NCBI RefSeq assembly: GCF_003261055.1
Contig: NZ_CP030073.1
Coordinates: forward strand, 3,472,001-3,536,000
Reading direction: 5' to 3'
DNA length: 64,000 bases
Origin: Streptomyces cadmiisoli
Lineage (GTDB): Bacteria > Actinomycetota > Actinomycetes > Streptomycetales > Streptomycetaceae
Within the stretch, counting starts at the first letter, position 1. Each line of letters starts with the position of its first letter. The notes beneath the pieces are model-generated. The model searched no databases and was not told the origin of the DNA. It saw nothing but the letters and a program-made list of their open reading frames with translations. The translations under genes were made by a program, and so were the position numbers. Below, piece by piece: positions 1 to 8,040 of this stretch.

Positions 1-211
1 AGGCGGTGACGGGACGGAACGGGGCGCGTCAAGGATACGGGCGCCCCGATGCCCTTGTCACACCCGCTCCCGCGCTGCGCCCCCTACCGAGCCGCGCGCC
101 GGACCCCCCGGGGCGGGACGCCGTGGTCTGATGCCCGCGACCACCCCGCCCGCGACCGGCACCGTCCCGGCACCGCCCGCCGGCTCCGGGGAGGCTGTCG
201 GCTCAGGGCCT
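1..211. other. left-edge non-coding stretch
   Basis: No credible gene is visible in these 211 bases. The leftward zinc-ribbon gene ends at 212, so this is its 3' flank plus whatever belongs to the next gene outside the window. The sequence is GC-rich with repeated CCGGCACCG-like words but I found no long perfect hairpin. Short open frames here look like composition-driven shadows. Confidence 0.5.
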
Positions 212-853
212 TCAGGGTTTGAACAGGCGCGGTGAGAGCGCCCCGCACGGCACGAGTTCCACCTCGGCGCCGGCGTCGCGCACATCGGCCAGCACCAGCT
301 CGTCGTACATCAGCAGCCCCGACTGCTCGGGCCAGACGACCGCCCACAGCCACAGCCCGCGCGCCTCGCCCGCGAAGACGGCTCGGTCCGTCGGACCGCC
401 GGCGACGTGCCACAGCGGCGTGGGGCGGCCGGCCGCGAGCACCTTGGCCTGGGGCGGCTTGCCGACGTCCATGTACGGTCCCGGGTCCGGGCCGTCGATG
501 CCCGCGTATCGCGCGCCGAGGCCCACGCCGAGTTCCTCGGCGACCAGGATCAGTTCTCCCATGCCGCCGAGCGGGCCCGGACCGGAGCAGGCGACGGCCG
601 TCGCCCGGCCACCGCTGCGGTCGTCGCCGGCGCAGGCCACGCCGGTGAACAGCCAGCCGACCGGCAGCGGCCACGGCATCCACACCGGTACCTGGGTGCG
701 GTGCACCACGACACTGAGGGCCTCGACGCTGGGCGGGATCACGGGCTGCAGTGGATGCACGGTGCCGTGCACATCGCACTGCCAGGAATCGGCGAAGAGT
801 CCGGGAGCCCTGACCCGGCCACCACACTTCGGGCAACTGGGTTCGCCCCTCAT
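212..853 (-). CDS. zinc-ribbon hypothetical protein (DUF6758-like)
   Basis: A 213-residue protein whose N-terminus carries a likely metal-binding knuckle: Cys7-x2-Cys10, then Cys26-x2-His29. The rest is a Trp- and Gly-rich soluble domain with no membrane segment or signal peptide. It resembles a conserved Streptomyces family of unknown function (DUF6758, from memory). It starts at ATG 853 just after a G-rich stretch. It lies upstream of, and in the same direction as, nothing obvious in the window; the next gene to the right (SUFU protein) also reads leftwards, 255 bases away. I do not know the function; metal binding is inferred from the Cys/His spacing only. Confidence 0.75.
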   Translation of the reverse strand: MRGEPSCPKCGGRVRAPGLFADSWQCDVHGTVHPLQPVIPPSVEALSVVVHRTQVPVWMPWPLPVGWLFTGVACAGDDRSGGRATAVACSGPGPLGGMGELILVAEELGVGLGARYAGIDGPDPGPYMDVGKPPQAKVLAAGRPTPLWHVAGGPTDRAVFAGEARGLWLWAVVWPEQSGLLMYDELVLADVRDAGAEVELVPCGALSPRLFKP

Positions 854-1108
854 AGGGCCCCACGGTCCTACCCCTGCTCCGCCACGTCAAGGACGATCAC
901 CCGTCCGGACGGAAACCTCGATTCCCGGGAGTCGGACGCCCCCGGCATCGATCAGCCGGGCCGGCCCACCTCGTATACAGGTCAACCATTGCCTCGGCCG
1001 GCTCCGGAGCGGCAGCGGGCCCCGGGCCGGACAGCGCGCCGTCCTGGCCGTCACCGGGCCGGCGCCCTCGCCAACTTCCGCTTTCCGGACGGATGTTGGT
1101 GACCTTCC

Positions 1109-1693
1109 TCACTCCAGGGTGACGGATCTGCGGGCCGGGTCCCGTAGGTCCGTGCCCTCGGACAGCCACCTCTCCTGGAGCGCCTGCGCGCCGTGCACCC
1201 GCTTCCAGGCGGCCTCGTTCGGCGTCATGGGCAGCAGGGGAAGGAAGCGGACGGGATCGAGCGGCTCGGCGAGTTCCAGGTCCTCGACCAGTCCGCCCGG
1301 CTCGGCCACCAGGACCGAGGTGAACGGGGCATCGGGCCACAGCGCCTCGCCGACGTCGAGCGAGGCGCCGGGAGCCACCACCAGACCCTCGACCTGCGGG
1401 GACGCGGCGAGCACGGCGAGCGGCCGGAGCACCTTGTCGGTGTCGGCGCGGCCGGATCGGACCGAGAGGATCAGTTCGGCGCGCGGCCCCTGGACCGGGT
1501 CGGCGAGCATCGCGGTGGGCTCCGCCATGGGCTGGGCCGACATGCCGAGCGTGGCGTAGCGGACGACGTCCCCCTGCTGGAAACGCAGCACCTCGACGCG
1601 GTCCGTACCGAGGAAGGTGACCGCGGCGCGCGCGTCCGGTTCGCCCAGCGTGGTGCGCAACCGTGCCTCGACCAGAGGAAGAACATCTGCCAT
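1109..1693 (-). CDS. suppressor-of-fused (SUFU) domain protein
   Basis: A 194-residue protein resembling bacterial SUFU-domain proteins (PF05076). Supporting features are the N-terminal 'EARLRTTLGEP' helix, the alternating strand core, and the C-terminal 'LPLLPMTPNEAAWKR' stretch followed by 'GAQALQERW', typical of the family end. The reading frame is open further upstream, but ATG 1693 is preferred: it lies 6 nt after a TATGCT box (1705 to 1700 on this strand), the spacing expected for a leaderless transcript. The biochemical role of bacterial SUFU proteins is unsettled; some act as immunity proteins to polymorphic toxins, but no toxin gene is adjacent here, so a housekeeping role seems as likely. 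Confidence 0.75.
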   Translation of the reverse strand: MADVLPLVEARLRTTLGEPDARAAVTFLGTDRVEVLRFQQGDVVRYATLGMSAQPMAEPTAMLADPVQGPRAELILSVRSGRADTDKVLRPLAVLAASPQVEGLVVAPGASLDVGEALWPDAPFTSVLVAEPGGLVEDLELAEPLDPVRFLPLLPMTPNEAAWKRVHGAQALQERWLSEGTDLRDPARRSVTLE

Positions 1694-2157
1694 GCCGCGA
1701 GCATAGAACTCGTCAGGACTGGGCAAACGAACACCTTGACACTTCAGTCGGCTGATACTCTTGCCCGGTGTTCGGGGCAGCACGCAGAAGCGTCGCTCTC
1801 GAGTCCCGACGCCGACGACACTCCCTTACGAGGGACCGGCCGGAGGAGGTGGGGCTGCAATGGACCGAAGTCGACCGTGCAGTACCACCCGCTCTTCCCA
1901 CCGCTGACGTAGCTCTGGCTCTGTCCGGCCACCACCTCTCGTTTGCGTTTCTCCGCGCGGAAGAGCACTTCGTTCGCCTTGCCTGATCTGTCTGAACTGC
2001 ATCAGCAGCTGACTCAGCAGCAGAACTCTCCACCGCGACGGTGCGGTGCTCCCCGCTTTGTGGACGTGCCAAACATCCCGTGAGCCAGGACGTCCCCATT
2101 CCGGGCAGTTCCACCCGTCGCAGCCGACTTCCGCTGCTCGTTGCGAAGGAGCCTGCC
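1694..2157. other. 464-bp divergent intergenic region (SUFU / corA)
   Basis: This stretch separates the leftward SUFU gene from rightward corA. It holds the leaderless -10 of the SUFU gene near 1700, a TTGACA word at 1736-1741 without a well-spaced -10, a short perfect hairpin at 2031-2043 (CACCG, three-base loop, CGGTG) and repeated CAGCAG words near 2004-2021. The corA leader is therefore probably long. I could not match it to a known magnesium-sensing leader. Confidence 0.4.
1700..1705 (-). promoter_or_regulatory. -10 box (TATGCT) of leaderless SUFU gene
   Basis: TATGCT on the minus strand ends 6 nt before ATG 1693. The spacing places the transcription start at or next to the A of ATG. 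No convincing -35 is visible. Same arrangement recurs at seven other genes in the window. Confidence 0.45.
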
Positions 2158-3273
2158 ATGTCGATGATCCGCGACCTCCGTGCTGCGGTCCGCCCGTCGC
2201 GTCCCGTGCTGCGCAAGGACACCGGCCCGTACGACACCACGCGCGACCCCGGCACGAGCTCCGCCGTCGTCGACTGCGCCGTCTACCGCGACGGCGCCCG
2301 CGTCGAGACCCCGAAGGCGCAGACCCCGCACGACGCGATGCGGCAGGTGCGGCGCGACGGCGGCTTCGTGTGGATCGGCCTGCACGAGCCGACCGAAGCC
2401 GAATTCGCCGGTATCGCACGCGAGTTCGGACTGCACCCGCTGGCCGTCGAGGACGCCGTCCAGGCCCACCAGCGCCCCAAGCTGGAGCGCTACGACGACT
2501 CCCTGTTCACCGTCTTCAAGACGATCCACTACGTCGAGCACGACGAACTCACCGCCAACAGCCAGGTCGTCGAGACCGGCGAGGTCATGTGCTTCACCGG
2601 CCGGGACTTCTTCATCACCGTCCGGCACGGCGGCCAGGGCTCGCTGAGGGCCCTGCGGCACCGGCTCCAGGACGACCCCGAGCTGCTCGCCAAGGGCCCC
2701 TCCGCGGTGCTGCACGCCATCGCCGACCACGTGGTGGACGGGTACATCGCGGTCGCCGACGCGGTGCAGGACGACATCGACGAGGTGGAGACGGAGGTGT
2801 TCTCGCCGGGCCGCAAGGGCAGCCCGCGCGGTACCGACGCCGGCCGGATCTACCAGCTCAAGCGCGAGGTGATGGAGTTCAAGCGGGCGGTGTCGCCGCT
2901 CATGCGGCCGCTGCAGCTGCTCAGCGAGCGGCCCATGCGGCTGATCGACCCCGACATCCAGAAGTACTTCCGGGACGTCGCCGACCACCTGGCGCGGGTG
3001 CAGGAGCAGGTGACCGGCTTCGACGAACTGCTGAACTCCATCCTCCAGGCCAACCTCGCCCAGGCGTCCGTCGCCCAGAACGAGGACATGCGCAAGATCA
3101 CTTCGTGGGCGGCCATCATCGCCGTACCGACGATGGTCTGCGGTGTGTACGGAATGAACTTCGACTACATGCCGGAGCTGCGCTGGAGGTTCGGCTACCC
3201 GATGGTGCTCGGGATCACCGCGATGATCTGCCTCGGCATCCACCGGACGCTGAAGCGCAACGGCTGGCTGTGA
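2158..3273 (+). CDS. corA: CorA-type magnesium/cobalt transporter
   Basis: A 371-residue CorA-family divalent cation channel. The large N-terminal cytoplasmic domain is followed by a long stalk helix and two C-terminal membrane helices; the signature Gly-Met-Asn lies at residues 332-334 in 'YGMNF', at the end of the first helix, with a short loop and the second helix 'YPMVLGITAMICLGI' near the C-terminus. The C-terminal tail is basic (KRNGW), as usual. Start chosen at ATG 2158 because GAAGGA lies 7 nt upstream; the longer open frame would add 39 residues without family resemblance. Homopentameric Mg2+ uptake across the cytoplasmic membrane is the family role. Its partner genes MgtE-N/CBS and DUF1003 lie 1.6 kb downstream. 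Confidence 0.92.
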   Translation: MSMIRDLRAAVRPSRPVLRKDTGPYDTTRDPGTSSAVVDCAVYRDGARVETPKAQTPHDAMRQVRRDGGFVWIGLHEPTEAEFAGIAREFGLHPLAVEDAVQAHQRPKLERYDDSLFTVFKTIHYVEHDELTANSQVVETGEVMCFTGRDFFITVRHGGQGSLRALRHRLQDDPELLAKGPSAVLHAIADHVVDGYIAVADAVQDDIDEVETEVFSPGRKGSPRGTDAGRIYQLKREVMEFKRAVSPLMRPLQLLSERPMRLIDPDIQKYFRDVADHLARVQEQVTGFDELLNSILQANLAQASVAQNEDMRKITSWAAIIAVPTMVCGVYGMNFDYMPELRWRFGYPMVLGITAMICLGIHRTLKRNGWL

Positions 3274-3297
3274 GCGGCCTCGCCGGTACCGCGGCAC

Positions 3298-3303
3298 TAC
3301 GCT
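3298..3303 (+). promoter_or_regulatory. -10 box (TACGCT) of leaderless 170-aa gene
   Basis: TACGCT is followed by exactly 6 nt and then ATG 3310. There is no Shine-Dalgarno sequence, so the downstream gene is probably transcribed as a leaderless mRNA, independently of corA, which ends only 36 nt upstream. Confidence 0.45.
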
Positions 3304-3309
3304 TCTCGC

Positions 3310-3822
3310 ATGACTGGTGAGCTGCTCGACCGGGCCCTCGTCGAGGAGGCCACGAAGAAGTCCGGCCTCGTCTGGGTGCGGGGCCCCGGTGTCCCGGACC
3401 GCGCCCTGTGGCACGTGTGGCACGAGGGCGCGGCCTGCGTCGTCGGCGACGGACCCGGCGAGCAGCCGCTGCCGGGACTCGTCGACGGGGCCGCCGCCGA
3501 GGTGACCGTCCGCAGCAAGGACAAGGGGGGCCGGCTGGTCTCCTGGACGGCGAAGGTGGTGGAACTCGCGCCCGGCTCCGAGGAGTGGACGGCGGCCGTC
3601 GCCGACCTCAAGGGCAAACGGCTCAACGCGCCCGACGGTGAGGCCATGACCGACCGGTGGCGGCGTGAGTGCCGGGTGCTGCGCCTGGAGCCGACCGGGG
3701 CGACCGGCGTCCTGCCCGACGGCTCCCTGGCCGAGGCGCCGCTGCCGTCGCCGGCCACGACACGGCAGCCGGTCCCCGCGGGCCTGCCCCGGCTTCTGAT
3801 GAAGCGGCGCGGACGTAGATGA
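3310..3822 (+). CDS. conserved hypothetical protein, split-barrel-like
   Basis: A 170-residue soluble protein beginning MTGELLDRALVEEATKKSG. The pattern 'LVWVRGPGVPDRALWHVWHEGAACVV' followed by alternating strands suggests a small beta-barrel of the kind seen in flavin/PNPOx-like actinobacterial proteins, but no diagnostic cofactor motif is visible. The C-terminus is Pro-rich and ends in a basic RGRR tail. The gene starts 36 nt after corA with no RBS but a TACGCT box 6 nt before ATG, so it is likely leaderless. Convergent with the lipoprotein gene at 3902. Function unknown. Confidence 0.8.
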   Translation: MTGELLDRALVEEATKKSGLVWVRGPGVPDRALWHVWHEGAACVVGDGPGEQPLPGLVDGAAAEVTVRSKDKGGRLVSWTAKVVELAPGSEEWTAAVADLKGKRLNAPDGEAMTDRWRRECRVLRLEPTGATGVLPDGSLAEAPLPSPATTRQPVPAGLPRLLMKRRGRR

Positions 3823-3865
3823 CCGGCCGCGAGCGGACGTACGGAACCGGCTGCGACAGGGGCGG

Positions 3866-3885
3866 GCCGGCCTGCGACGGCCGGC
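3866..3885. terminator. hairpin between convergent genes
   Basis: A perfect 7-bp stem (GCCGGCC / GGCCGGC) with a 6-nt loop lies in the 79-nt gap between convergent genes. The same gap contains about three imperfect copies of a GGCTGCGACGGG-like unit. There is no U tract; Streptomyces terminators often lack one. Confidence 0.4.
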
Positions 3886-3901
3886 TGCGACGGGGGCCGG
3901 C

Positions 3902-4654
3902 CTACGACGTGGGCAGTTCCCGCCCGTAGTCCACCGTCTCGTCCTTGGCCGGCTGCTTGAGGGCGAAGTCCTCGCCCCAGTCGGCGAAGGTGAGCGTGCC
4001 GGCGCCGCCCCCGCGGACCAGGAGCAGCGGGTACGGCTTGCCCTCCAGGGAGACGTCCAGCGTGCCGCCCGAGCCCTCGTCCCCGGCGATGCGGATGGTG
4101 CGGGTGCCGGACTGCTCGTGATGGCCGTCGGTCTTCAGCGAGCCGTGCAGGGTGAGCAGGCCGTCGAGGAGGACGTCCTTGTCGGTGAAGCCGCTGAAGC
4201 GCTTGTACGAGGGATCGCCCTGCGGCACCTTCACATACTTGCCGTCGAGCTTGTCGGCCGCCGCGGCGTCGCTCTTCCCGCCCTCACCCTTGCCGTTGTT
4301 CCAGAAGTTCGCCTCGGCCATGAGGAACAGTTCCTCACCGACCCGCAGCAGCTTGAACGTCGCGCCCTCCGCGGTGACCGACCCGGTCCCGCCGTCCGCC
4401 TTCAGGCGCATGTCCAGCTTGTAGGTGTTCCCGCCCGCGACGACGTTCCCCGACAGCCGCACCGTGTCGGCCGACTTCGCGGCCGCGCGGGTCTCGGCCT
4501 GGATCTTGGCGGCGGGCAGCTTGCCGACGCCGTTCGTGCCGGCGTTCGGATCCTCCTCGCTGCACCCCGTCAGTCCCGTTCCCGTCACGACCAGTGCGCA
4601 CATCGCGCCGACCAGCGCGCTACGGCGGGTGCGGGCCTGGGGCATCGCAGTCAC
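3902..4654 (-). CDS. LppX/LprG-like secreted lipoprotein
   Basis: A 250-residue lipoprotein. Twin basic residues (TRRSALVG) precede a hydrophobic stretch and the lipobox LTGC, so Cys31 would be lipidated after signal peptidase II cleavage. The mature part, rich in beta strands and starting SEEDPNAGTNG, resembles the LppX/LprAFG-like actinobacterial lipoproteins that form a half-barrel for hydrophobic ligands. In Streptomyces such proteins are mostly uncharacterised. Start: GTG 4654 is the longest reasonable; ATG 4645 is an alternative that changes only three residues. AAAGG lies about 11 nt before the GTG. Convergent with the hypothetical gene to the left, divergent from the MgtE-N gene to the right. 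Confidence 0.8.
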   Translation of the reverse strand: MTAMPQARTRRSALVGAMCALVVTGTGLTGCSEEDPNAGTNGVGKLPAAKIQAETRAAAKSADTVRLSGNVVAGGNTYKLDMRLKADGGTGSVTAEGATFKLLRVGEELFLMAEANFWNNGKGEGGKSDAAAADKLDGKYVKVPQGDPSYKRFSGFTDKDVLLDGLLTLHGSLKTDGHHEQSGTRTIRIAGDEGSGGTLDVSLEGKPYPLLLVRGGGAGTLTFADWGEDFALKQPAKDETVDYGRELPTS

Positions 4655-4875
4655 AGGTGGTGCTGCCTTTCTGACGTGTCTCCCGAGCGGCGTACCGCAG
4701 CGTACCGGGGCACCGCGCAGCTGACGGAGCCAGTCCGTCCGGACCGCTCACCAGGGCGTATCCGATCGGGACGGGCTAGCCTGAAGCCCAACTGAGCGAG
4801 CAATTCGAAAAAAGCAGGACGAAAGCAGCGCACTGCACGAAAGACCAGCGCACAGCATGAGAAGGAGGCGCGGCC

Positions 4876-6177
4876 ATGGCAGCGGGCGCCCCCCGGATCT
4901 TCGTCTCGCACCTGTCGGGCGTCGCCGTCTTCGACCCGAGCGGCGACCAGGTGGGCAGGGTGCGCGATCTGGTCGTGATGCTGCGCGTCGGCCGCCGGCC
5001 GCCGCGGGTGCTCGGCCTGGTCGTCGAACTCTCCACCCGCCGCCGCATCTTCCTGCCCATGACCCGGGTGACCGGTATCGAGTCCGGCCAGGTCATCACC
5101 ACCGGCGTGCTCAACGTCCGCCGATTCGAGCAACGCCCCACCGAGCGGCTGGTCTTCGGTGAACTGCTCGACCGGCGCGTGGCGCTCGTCGAGACGGGCG
5201 AGGAGGTCACCGTCCTCGACCTGTCGGTGCAGCAGCTGCCCGCCCGCCGCGACTGGGAGATCGACCGCGTCTTCGTGCGCAAGGGCAGAAAGAGCCGCGG
5301 CTTCCGGCGGGCCAAGGGCGAGACGCTGACCGTCGAATGGTCCGCCGTCACCGGTTTCTCCCTGGAGGAGCACGGACAGGGCGCCGAGAATCTGCTCGCC
5401 ACCTTCGAACAGCTGCACCCCGCCGACCTCGCCAACGTCCTGCACCACCTCTCCCCCAAGCGGCGGGCCGAGGTCGCCGCCGCCCTCGACGACGACCGTC
5501 TGGCCGATGTGCTCGAGGAACTCCCGGAGGACGATCAGATCGAGATCCTCGGCAAGCTCCAGGGCGAGCGCGCCGCCGACGTCCTGGAGGCGATGGACCC
5601 GGACGACGCGGCCGATCTGCTCGGTGAACTGCCGGAGGAGGAGAAGGAGCGGCTGCTCAGCCTGATGGAGCCCGCCGACGCGGCCGAGATGCGGCGCCTG
5701 ATGGCGTACGAGGAGCACACCGCCGGCGGTCTGATGACCACCGAGCCGATCGTGCTGCGACCGGACGCCACCGTCGCCGACGCCCTCGCCCGGGTCCGCA
5801 ACCGCGACCTGTCCCCCGCCCTCGCCGCCCAGGTGTACGTCTGCCGCCCGCCGGACGAGACGCCGACGGGGAAGTACCTGGGCACCGTCCACTTCCAGCG
5901 GCTGCTGCGCGATCCGCCGTACACCCTCGTCAGCGCACTGATCGACGACGACCCGCAGACCCTGGCACCGGGCGCGGCGCTGCCGCTGGTCGCCGGGTTC
6001 TTCGCGACGTACGACATGGTGGCCGCGCCCGTCGTCGACGACTCCGGGGCGCTGCTGGGCGCGGTGACCGTGGACGACGTGCTGGACCACATGCTGCCGG
6101 ACGACTGGCGGGAGACGGAGTTCGACCTCGACGCGGACGGCGCCGAGGACGAGGGGATGGCCGCGCATGGCTCCTGA
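4876..6177 (+). CDS. MgtE N-domain/CBS protein without membrane channel
   Basis: A 433-residue cytoplasmic protein. Residues about 5-165 hold one or two PRC-barrel-like segments; 170-275 form the helical superhelix typical of the MgtE N domain (LHPADLANVLHHLSPKRRA and repeated DAADLL/LADVLEEL units); 285-410 form a CBS pair starting 'TAGGLMTTEPIVLRPDATV'. The five-helix MgtE transmembrane domain is missing; the protein ends with an acidic tail. MgtE N and CBS domains sense Mg2+ in the channel, so a sensor or regulator role is inferred. Start ATG 4876 has GGAGG 8 nt upstream. The next gene, a DUF1003 membrane protein, overlaps its end by 11 nt, so the two probably work together. Confidence 0.88.
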   Translation: MAAGAPRIFVSHLSGVAVFDPSGDQVGRVRDLVVMLRVGRRPPRVLGLVVELSTRRRIFLPMTRVTGIESGQVITTGVLNVRRFEQRPTERLVFGELLDRRVALVETGEEVTVLDLSVQQLPARRDWEIDRVFVRKGRKSRGFRRAKGETLTVEWSAVTGFSLEEHGQGAENLLATFEQLHPADLANVLHHLSPKRRAEVAAALDDDRLADVLEELPEDDQIEILGKLQGERAADVLEAMDPDDAADLLGELPEEEKERLLSLMEPADAAEMRRLMAYEEHTAGGLMTTEPIVLRPDATVADALARVRNRDLSPALAAQVYVCRPPDETPTGKYLGTVHFQRLLRDPPYTLVSALIDDDPQTLAPGAALPLVAGFFATYDMVAAPVVDDSGALLGAVTVDDVLDHMLPDDWRETEFDLDADGAEDEGMAAHGS

Positions 6178-6778
6178 GCGCGAGACCGTCGGCCGCGAGC
6201 CGGGGCGTGAGGGCGTCCGCGAGCGCGTTCCGGCGGGGGCCACCGCGACGGCCCGCCACCGCGGGCGCCTGGACCAGCCGCGCCCGCCGCGCCGCCGCAT
6301 CCTGCCCGAGTGGGACCCGGAGGCCTTCGGCAAGCTGTCGGAGCGCATCGCGCGGTTCCTGGGCACGGGACGGTTCATCGTCTGGATGACGTTCGTGATC
6401 GTGGCGTGGGTGCTGTGGAACGTGTCCGCGCCCTCGCCGCTGCGCTTCGACGAGTACCCGTTCATCTTCCTGACGCTGATGCTCTCGCTGCAGGCCTCCT
6501 ACGCCGCCCCGCTGATCCTGCTCGCGCAGAACCGGCAGGCCGACCGCGACCGGGTCAACCTGGAGCAGGACCGCAAACAGAACGAGCGGTCGATCGCCGA
6601 CACCGAGTACCTGACCCGCGAGATCGCCGCCCTGCGGATCGGACTGGGCGAGGTGGCGACGCGGGACTGGATCCGCTCGGAACTGCAGGACGTGGTCAAG
6701 GACCTGGAGGAGAGCGCGGACGGCCACCGCCTATTCCCGGCGGAGCGGTCCGGGGCACGTGATGCAGACGACCGGTGA
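6167..6778 (+). CDS. DUF1003 membrane protein
   Basis: A 203-residue protein with a basic, disordered N-terminus (about 45 residues), then 'FGKLSERIARFLGTGRF' leading into two membrane helices (FIVWMTFVIVAWVLWNV and FIFLTLMLSLQASYAAPLILL), and a charged C-terminal coiled region (QADRDRVNLEQDRKQNER). This is the DUF1003 layout. ATG 6167 lies inside the last codons of the MgtE-N/CBS gene (11-nt overlap), implying translational coupling. The MgtE-N/CBS plus DUF1003 pair is common in actinobacteria; a membrane-anchored Mg2+-responsive complex is an inference. Confidence 0.88.
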   Translation: MAPERETVGREPGREGVRERVPAGATATARHRGRLDQPRPPRRRILPEWDPEAFGKLSERIARFLGTGRFIVWMTFVIVAWVLWNVSAPSPLRFDEYPFIFLTLMLSLQASYAAPLILLAQNRQADRDRVNLEQDRKQNERSIADTEYLTREIAALRIGLGEVATRDWIRSELQDVVKDLEESADGHRLFPAERSGARDADDR

Positions 6779-6809
6779 CGGGGCTTTCCGGGCCACCTGT
6801 GCGGCGCCG

Positions 6810-6815
6810 TACCAT
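6810..6815 (+). promoter_or_regulatory. -10 box (TACCAT) of leaderless mrp
   Basis: TACCAT is followed by 6 nt and ATG 6822, with no RBS between. A TTTCCG word 19 nt upstream might serve as -35. Suggests mrp has its own leaderless promoter overlapping the DUF1003 gene's 3' flank. Confidence 0.45.
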
Positions 6816-6821
6816 CGTCCT

Positions 6822-7955
6822 ATGGCTACGGAAGACGCGGTGCGCGAGGCACTGGCGACAGTGAACGACCCCGAGATCAACCGGCCCATCACCGATCTCG
6901 GGATGGTCAAGTCGGTGGAGATCGGCGCGGACGGAGCGGTCGCGGTCGCGGTGTACCTGACGGTCTCCGGCTGTCCCATGCGGGACACGATCACGCAGCG
7001 CGTGACGGACGCGGTCTCCCGGGTCGAGGGGGTCACGCGGGTCGACGTCGAACTCGACGTGATGAGCGACGAGCAGCGCCGCGAGCTGGCGACGTCGCTG
7101 CGCGGCGGCCAGGCCGAGCGGGAGGTCCCGTTCGCCAAGCCGGGCTCGCTGACCCGGGTGTACGCGGTCGCGTCCGGCAAGGGCGGCGTCGGCAAGTCGT
7201 CCGTGACGGTCAACCTGGCGGCGGCGATGGCGGCCGACGGCCTGAAGGTGGGCGTCGTCGACGCCGACATCTACGGCCACTCCGTACCGCGCATGCTGGG
7301 TGCCGACGGGCGTCCCACCCAGGTCGAGAACATGATCATGCCGCCGTCCGCGAACGGCGTGAAGGTCATCTCCATCGGCATGTTCACCCCGGGCAACGCC
7401 CCCGTCGTCTGGCGCGGGCCGATGCTGCACCGCGCCCTCCAGCAGTTCCTGTCGGACGTGTACTGGGGCGACCTGGACGTCCTGCTGCTCGACCTGCCGC
7501 CCGGCACCGGCGACATCGCCATCTCCGTGGCCCAGCTGGTCCCGAACGCGGAGATCCTGGTCGTCACGACGCCGCAGCAGGCCGCAGCCGAGGTCGCCGA
7601 GCGGGCCGGCGCCATCGCGGTGCAGACCCACCAGAAGATCGTCGGCGTGGTCGAGAACATGTCGGGTCTGCCGTGTCCGCACTGCGGTGAGATGGTCGAC
7701 GTGTTCGGCACGGGCGGCGGCCAGCTCGTCGCCGACGGCCTGACCCGGACGACCGGCGCGAGCGTCCCGGTCCTCGGGTCCATCCCGATCGACATCCGCC
7801 TGCGCGAGGGCGGCGACGAGGGCCGGCCGGTCGTCCTGTCCGACCCCGCCTCCCCGGCGGGCGCGGCCCTGCGCTCGATCGCGGGCAAGCTCGGCGGACG
7901 GCAGCGGGGCCTTTCGGGGCTGTCGCTGGGGATCACCCCGAAGAACAAGTTCTAG
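6822..7955 (+). CDS. mrp: Mrp/ApbC-type Fe-S cluster carrier ATPase
   Basis: A 377-residue Mrp/NBP35 P-loop ATPase. Residues 1-80 are a MIP18/DUF59 domain (NDPEINRPITDLGMV; SGCPMRD). The deviant Walker A is GKGGVGKS at 119-126; Walker B is in LLLDLPPGTGD; the cluster-binding Cys285-x2-Cys288 (CPHC) lies in 'SGLPCPHCGEM'. The family carries [4Fe-4S] clusters as a dimer and passes them to apo-enzymes in the cytoplasm. Start at ATG 6822, beginning MATEDAVREAL, fits homologues; an in-frame upstream ATG at 6759 would overlap the preceding gene. A strong hairpin follows at 8008. In mycobacteria mrp sits near the same sigE-htrA-tatB group. Confidence 0.93.
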   Translation: MATEDAVREALATVNDPEINRPITDLGMVKSVEIGADGAVAVAVYLTVSGCPMRDTITQRVTDAVSRVEGVTRVDVELDVMSDEQRRELATSLRGGQAEREVPFAKPGSLTRVYAVASGKGGVGKSSVTVNLAAAMAADGLKVGVVDADIYGHSVPRMLGADGRPTQVENMIMPPSANGVKVISIGMFTPGNAPVVWRGPMLHRALQQFLSDVYWGDLDVLLLDLPPGTGDIAISVAQLVPNAEILVVTTPQQAAAEVAERAGAIAVQTHQKIVGVVENMSGLPCPHCGEMVDVFGTGGGQLVADGLTRTTGASVPVLGSIPIDIRLREGGDEGRPVVLSDPASPAGAALRSIAGKLGGRQRGLSGLSLGITPKNKF

Positions 7956-8007
7956 ACGTCCCGACGGGGCACAGGGCCCCGCGAGGGGGCCTCGCGCCCC
8001 TGCGACG

Positions 8008-8037
8008 AAGGGGCGCCGCGGACGAGCGGCGCCCCTT
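8008..8037. terminator. bidirectional terminator after mrp
   Basis: A perfect 12-bp stem (AAGGGGCGCCGC / GCGGCGCCCCTT) with a 6-nt loop lies between convergent mrp and the gene ending at 8041. A smaller hairpin (GCGAGG, GGG, CCTCGC) precedes it at 7981-7995. Confidence 0.85.
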
Positions 8038-8040
8038 GTC

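Noticed and set aside
1736..1761. TTGACA promoter in the SUFU/corA gap
   Set aside because: TTGACA at 1736 is followed by TACTCT/GATACT at only 12-14 bp, too close for a -10.
4651..6465. 604-codon open frame antisense to the MgtE-N/CBS gene
   Set aside because: Its product is a repetitive Arg/Gly/Val/Leu shadow typical of GC-rich antisense frames; the sense gene has clear domains and an RBS.
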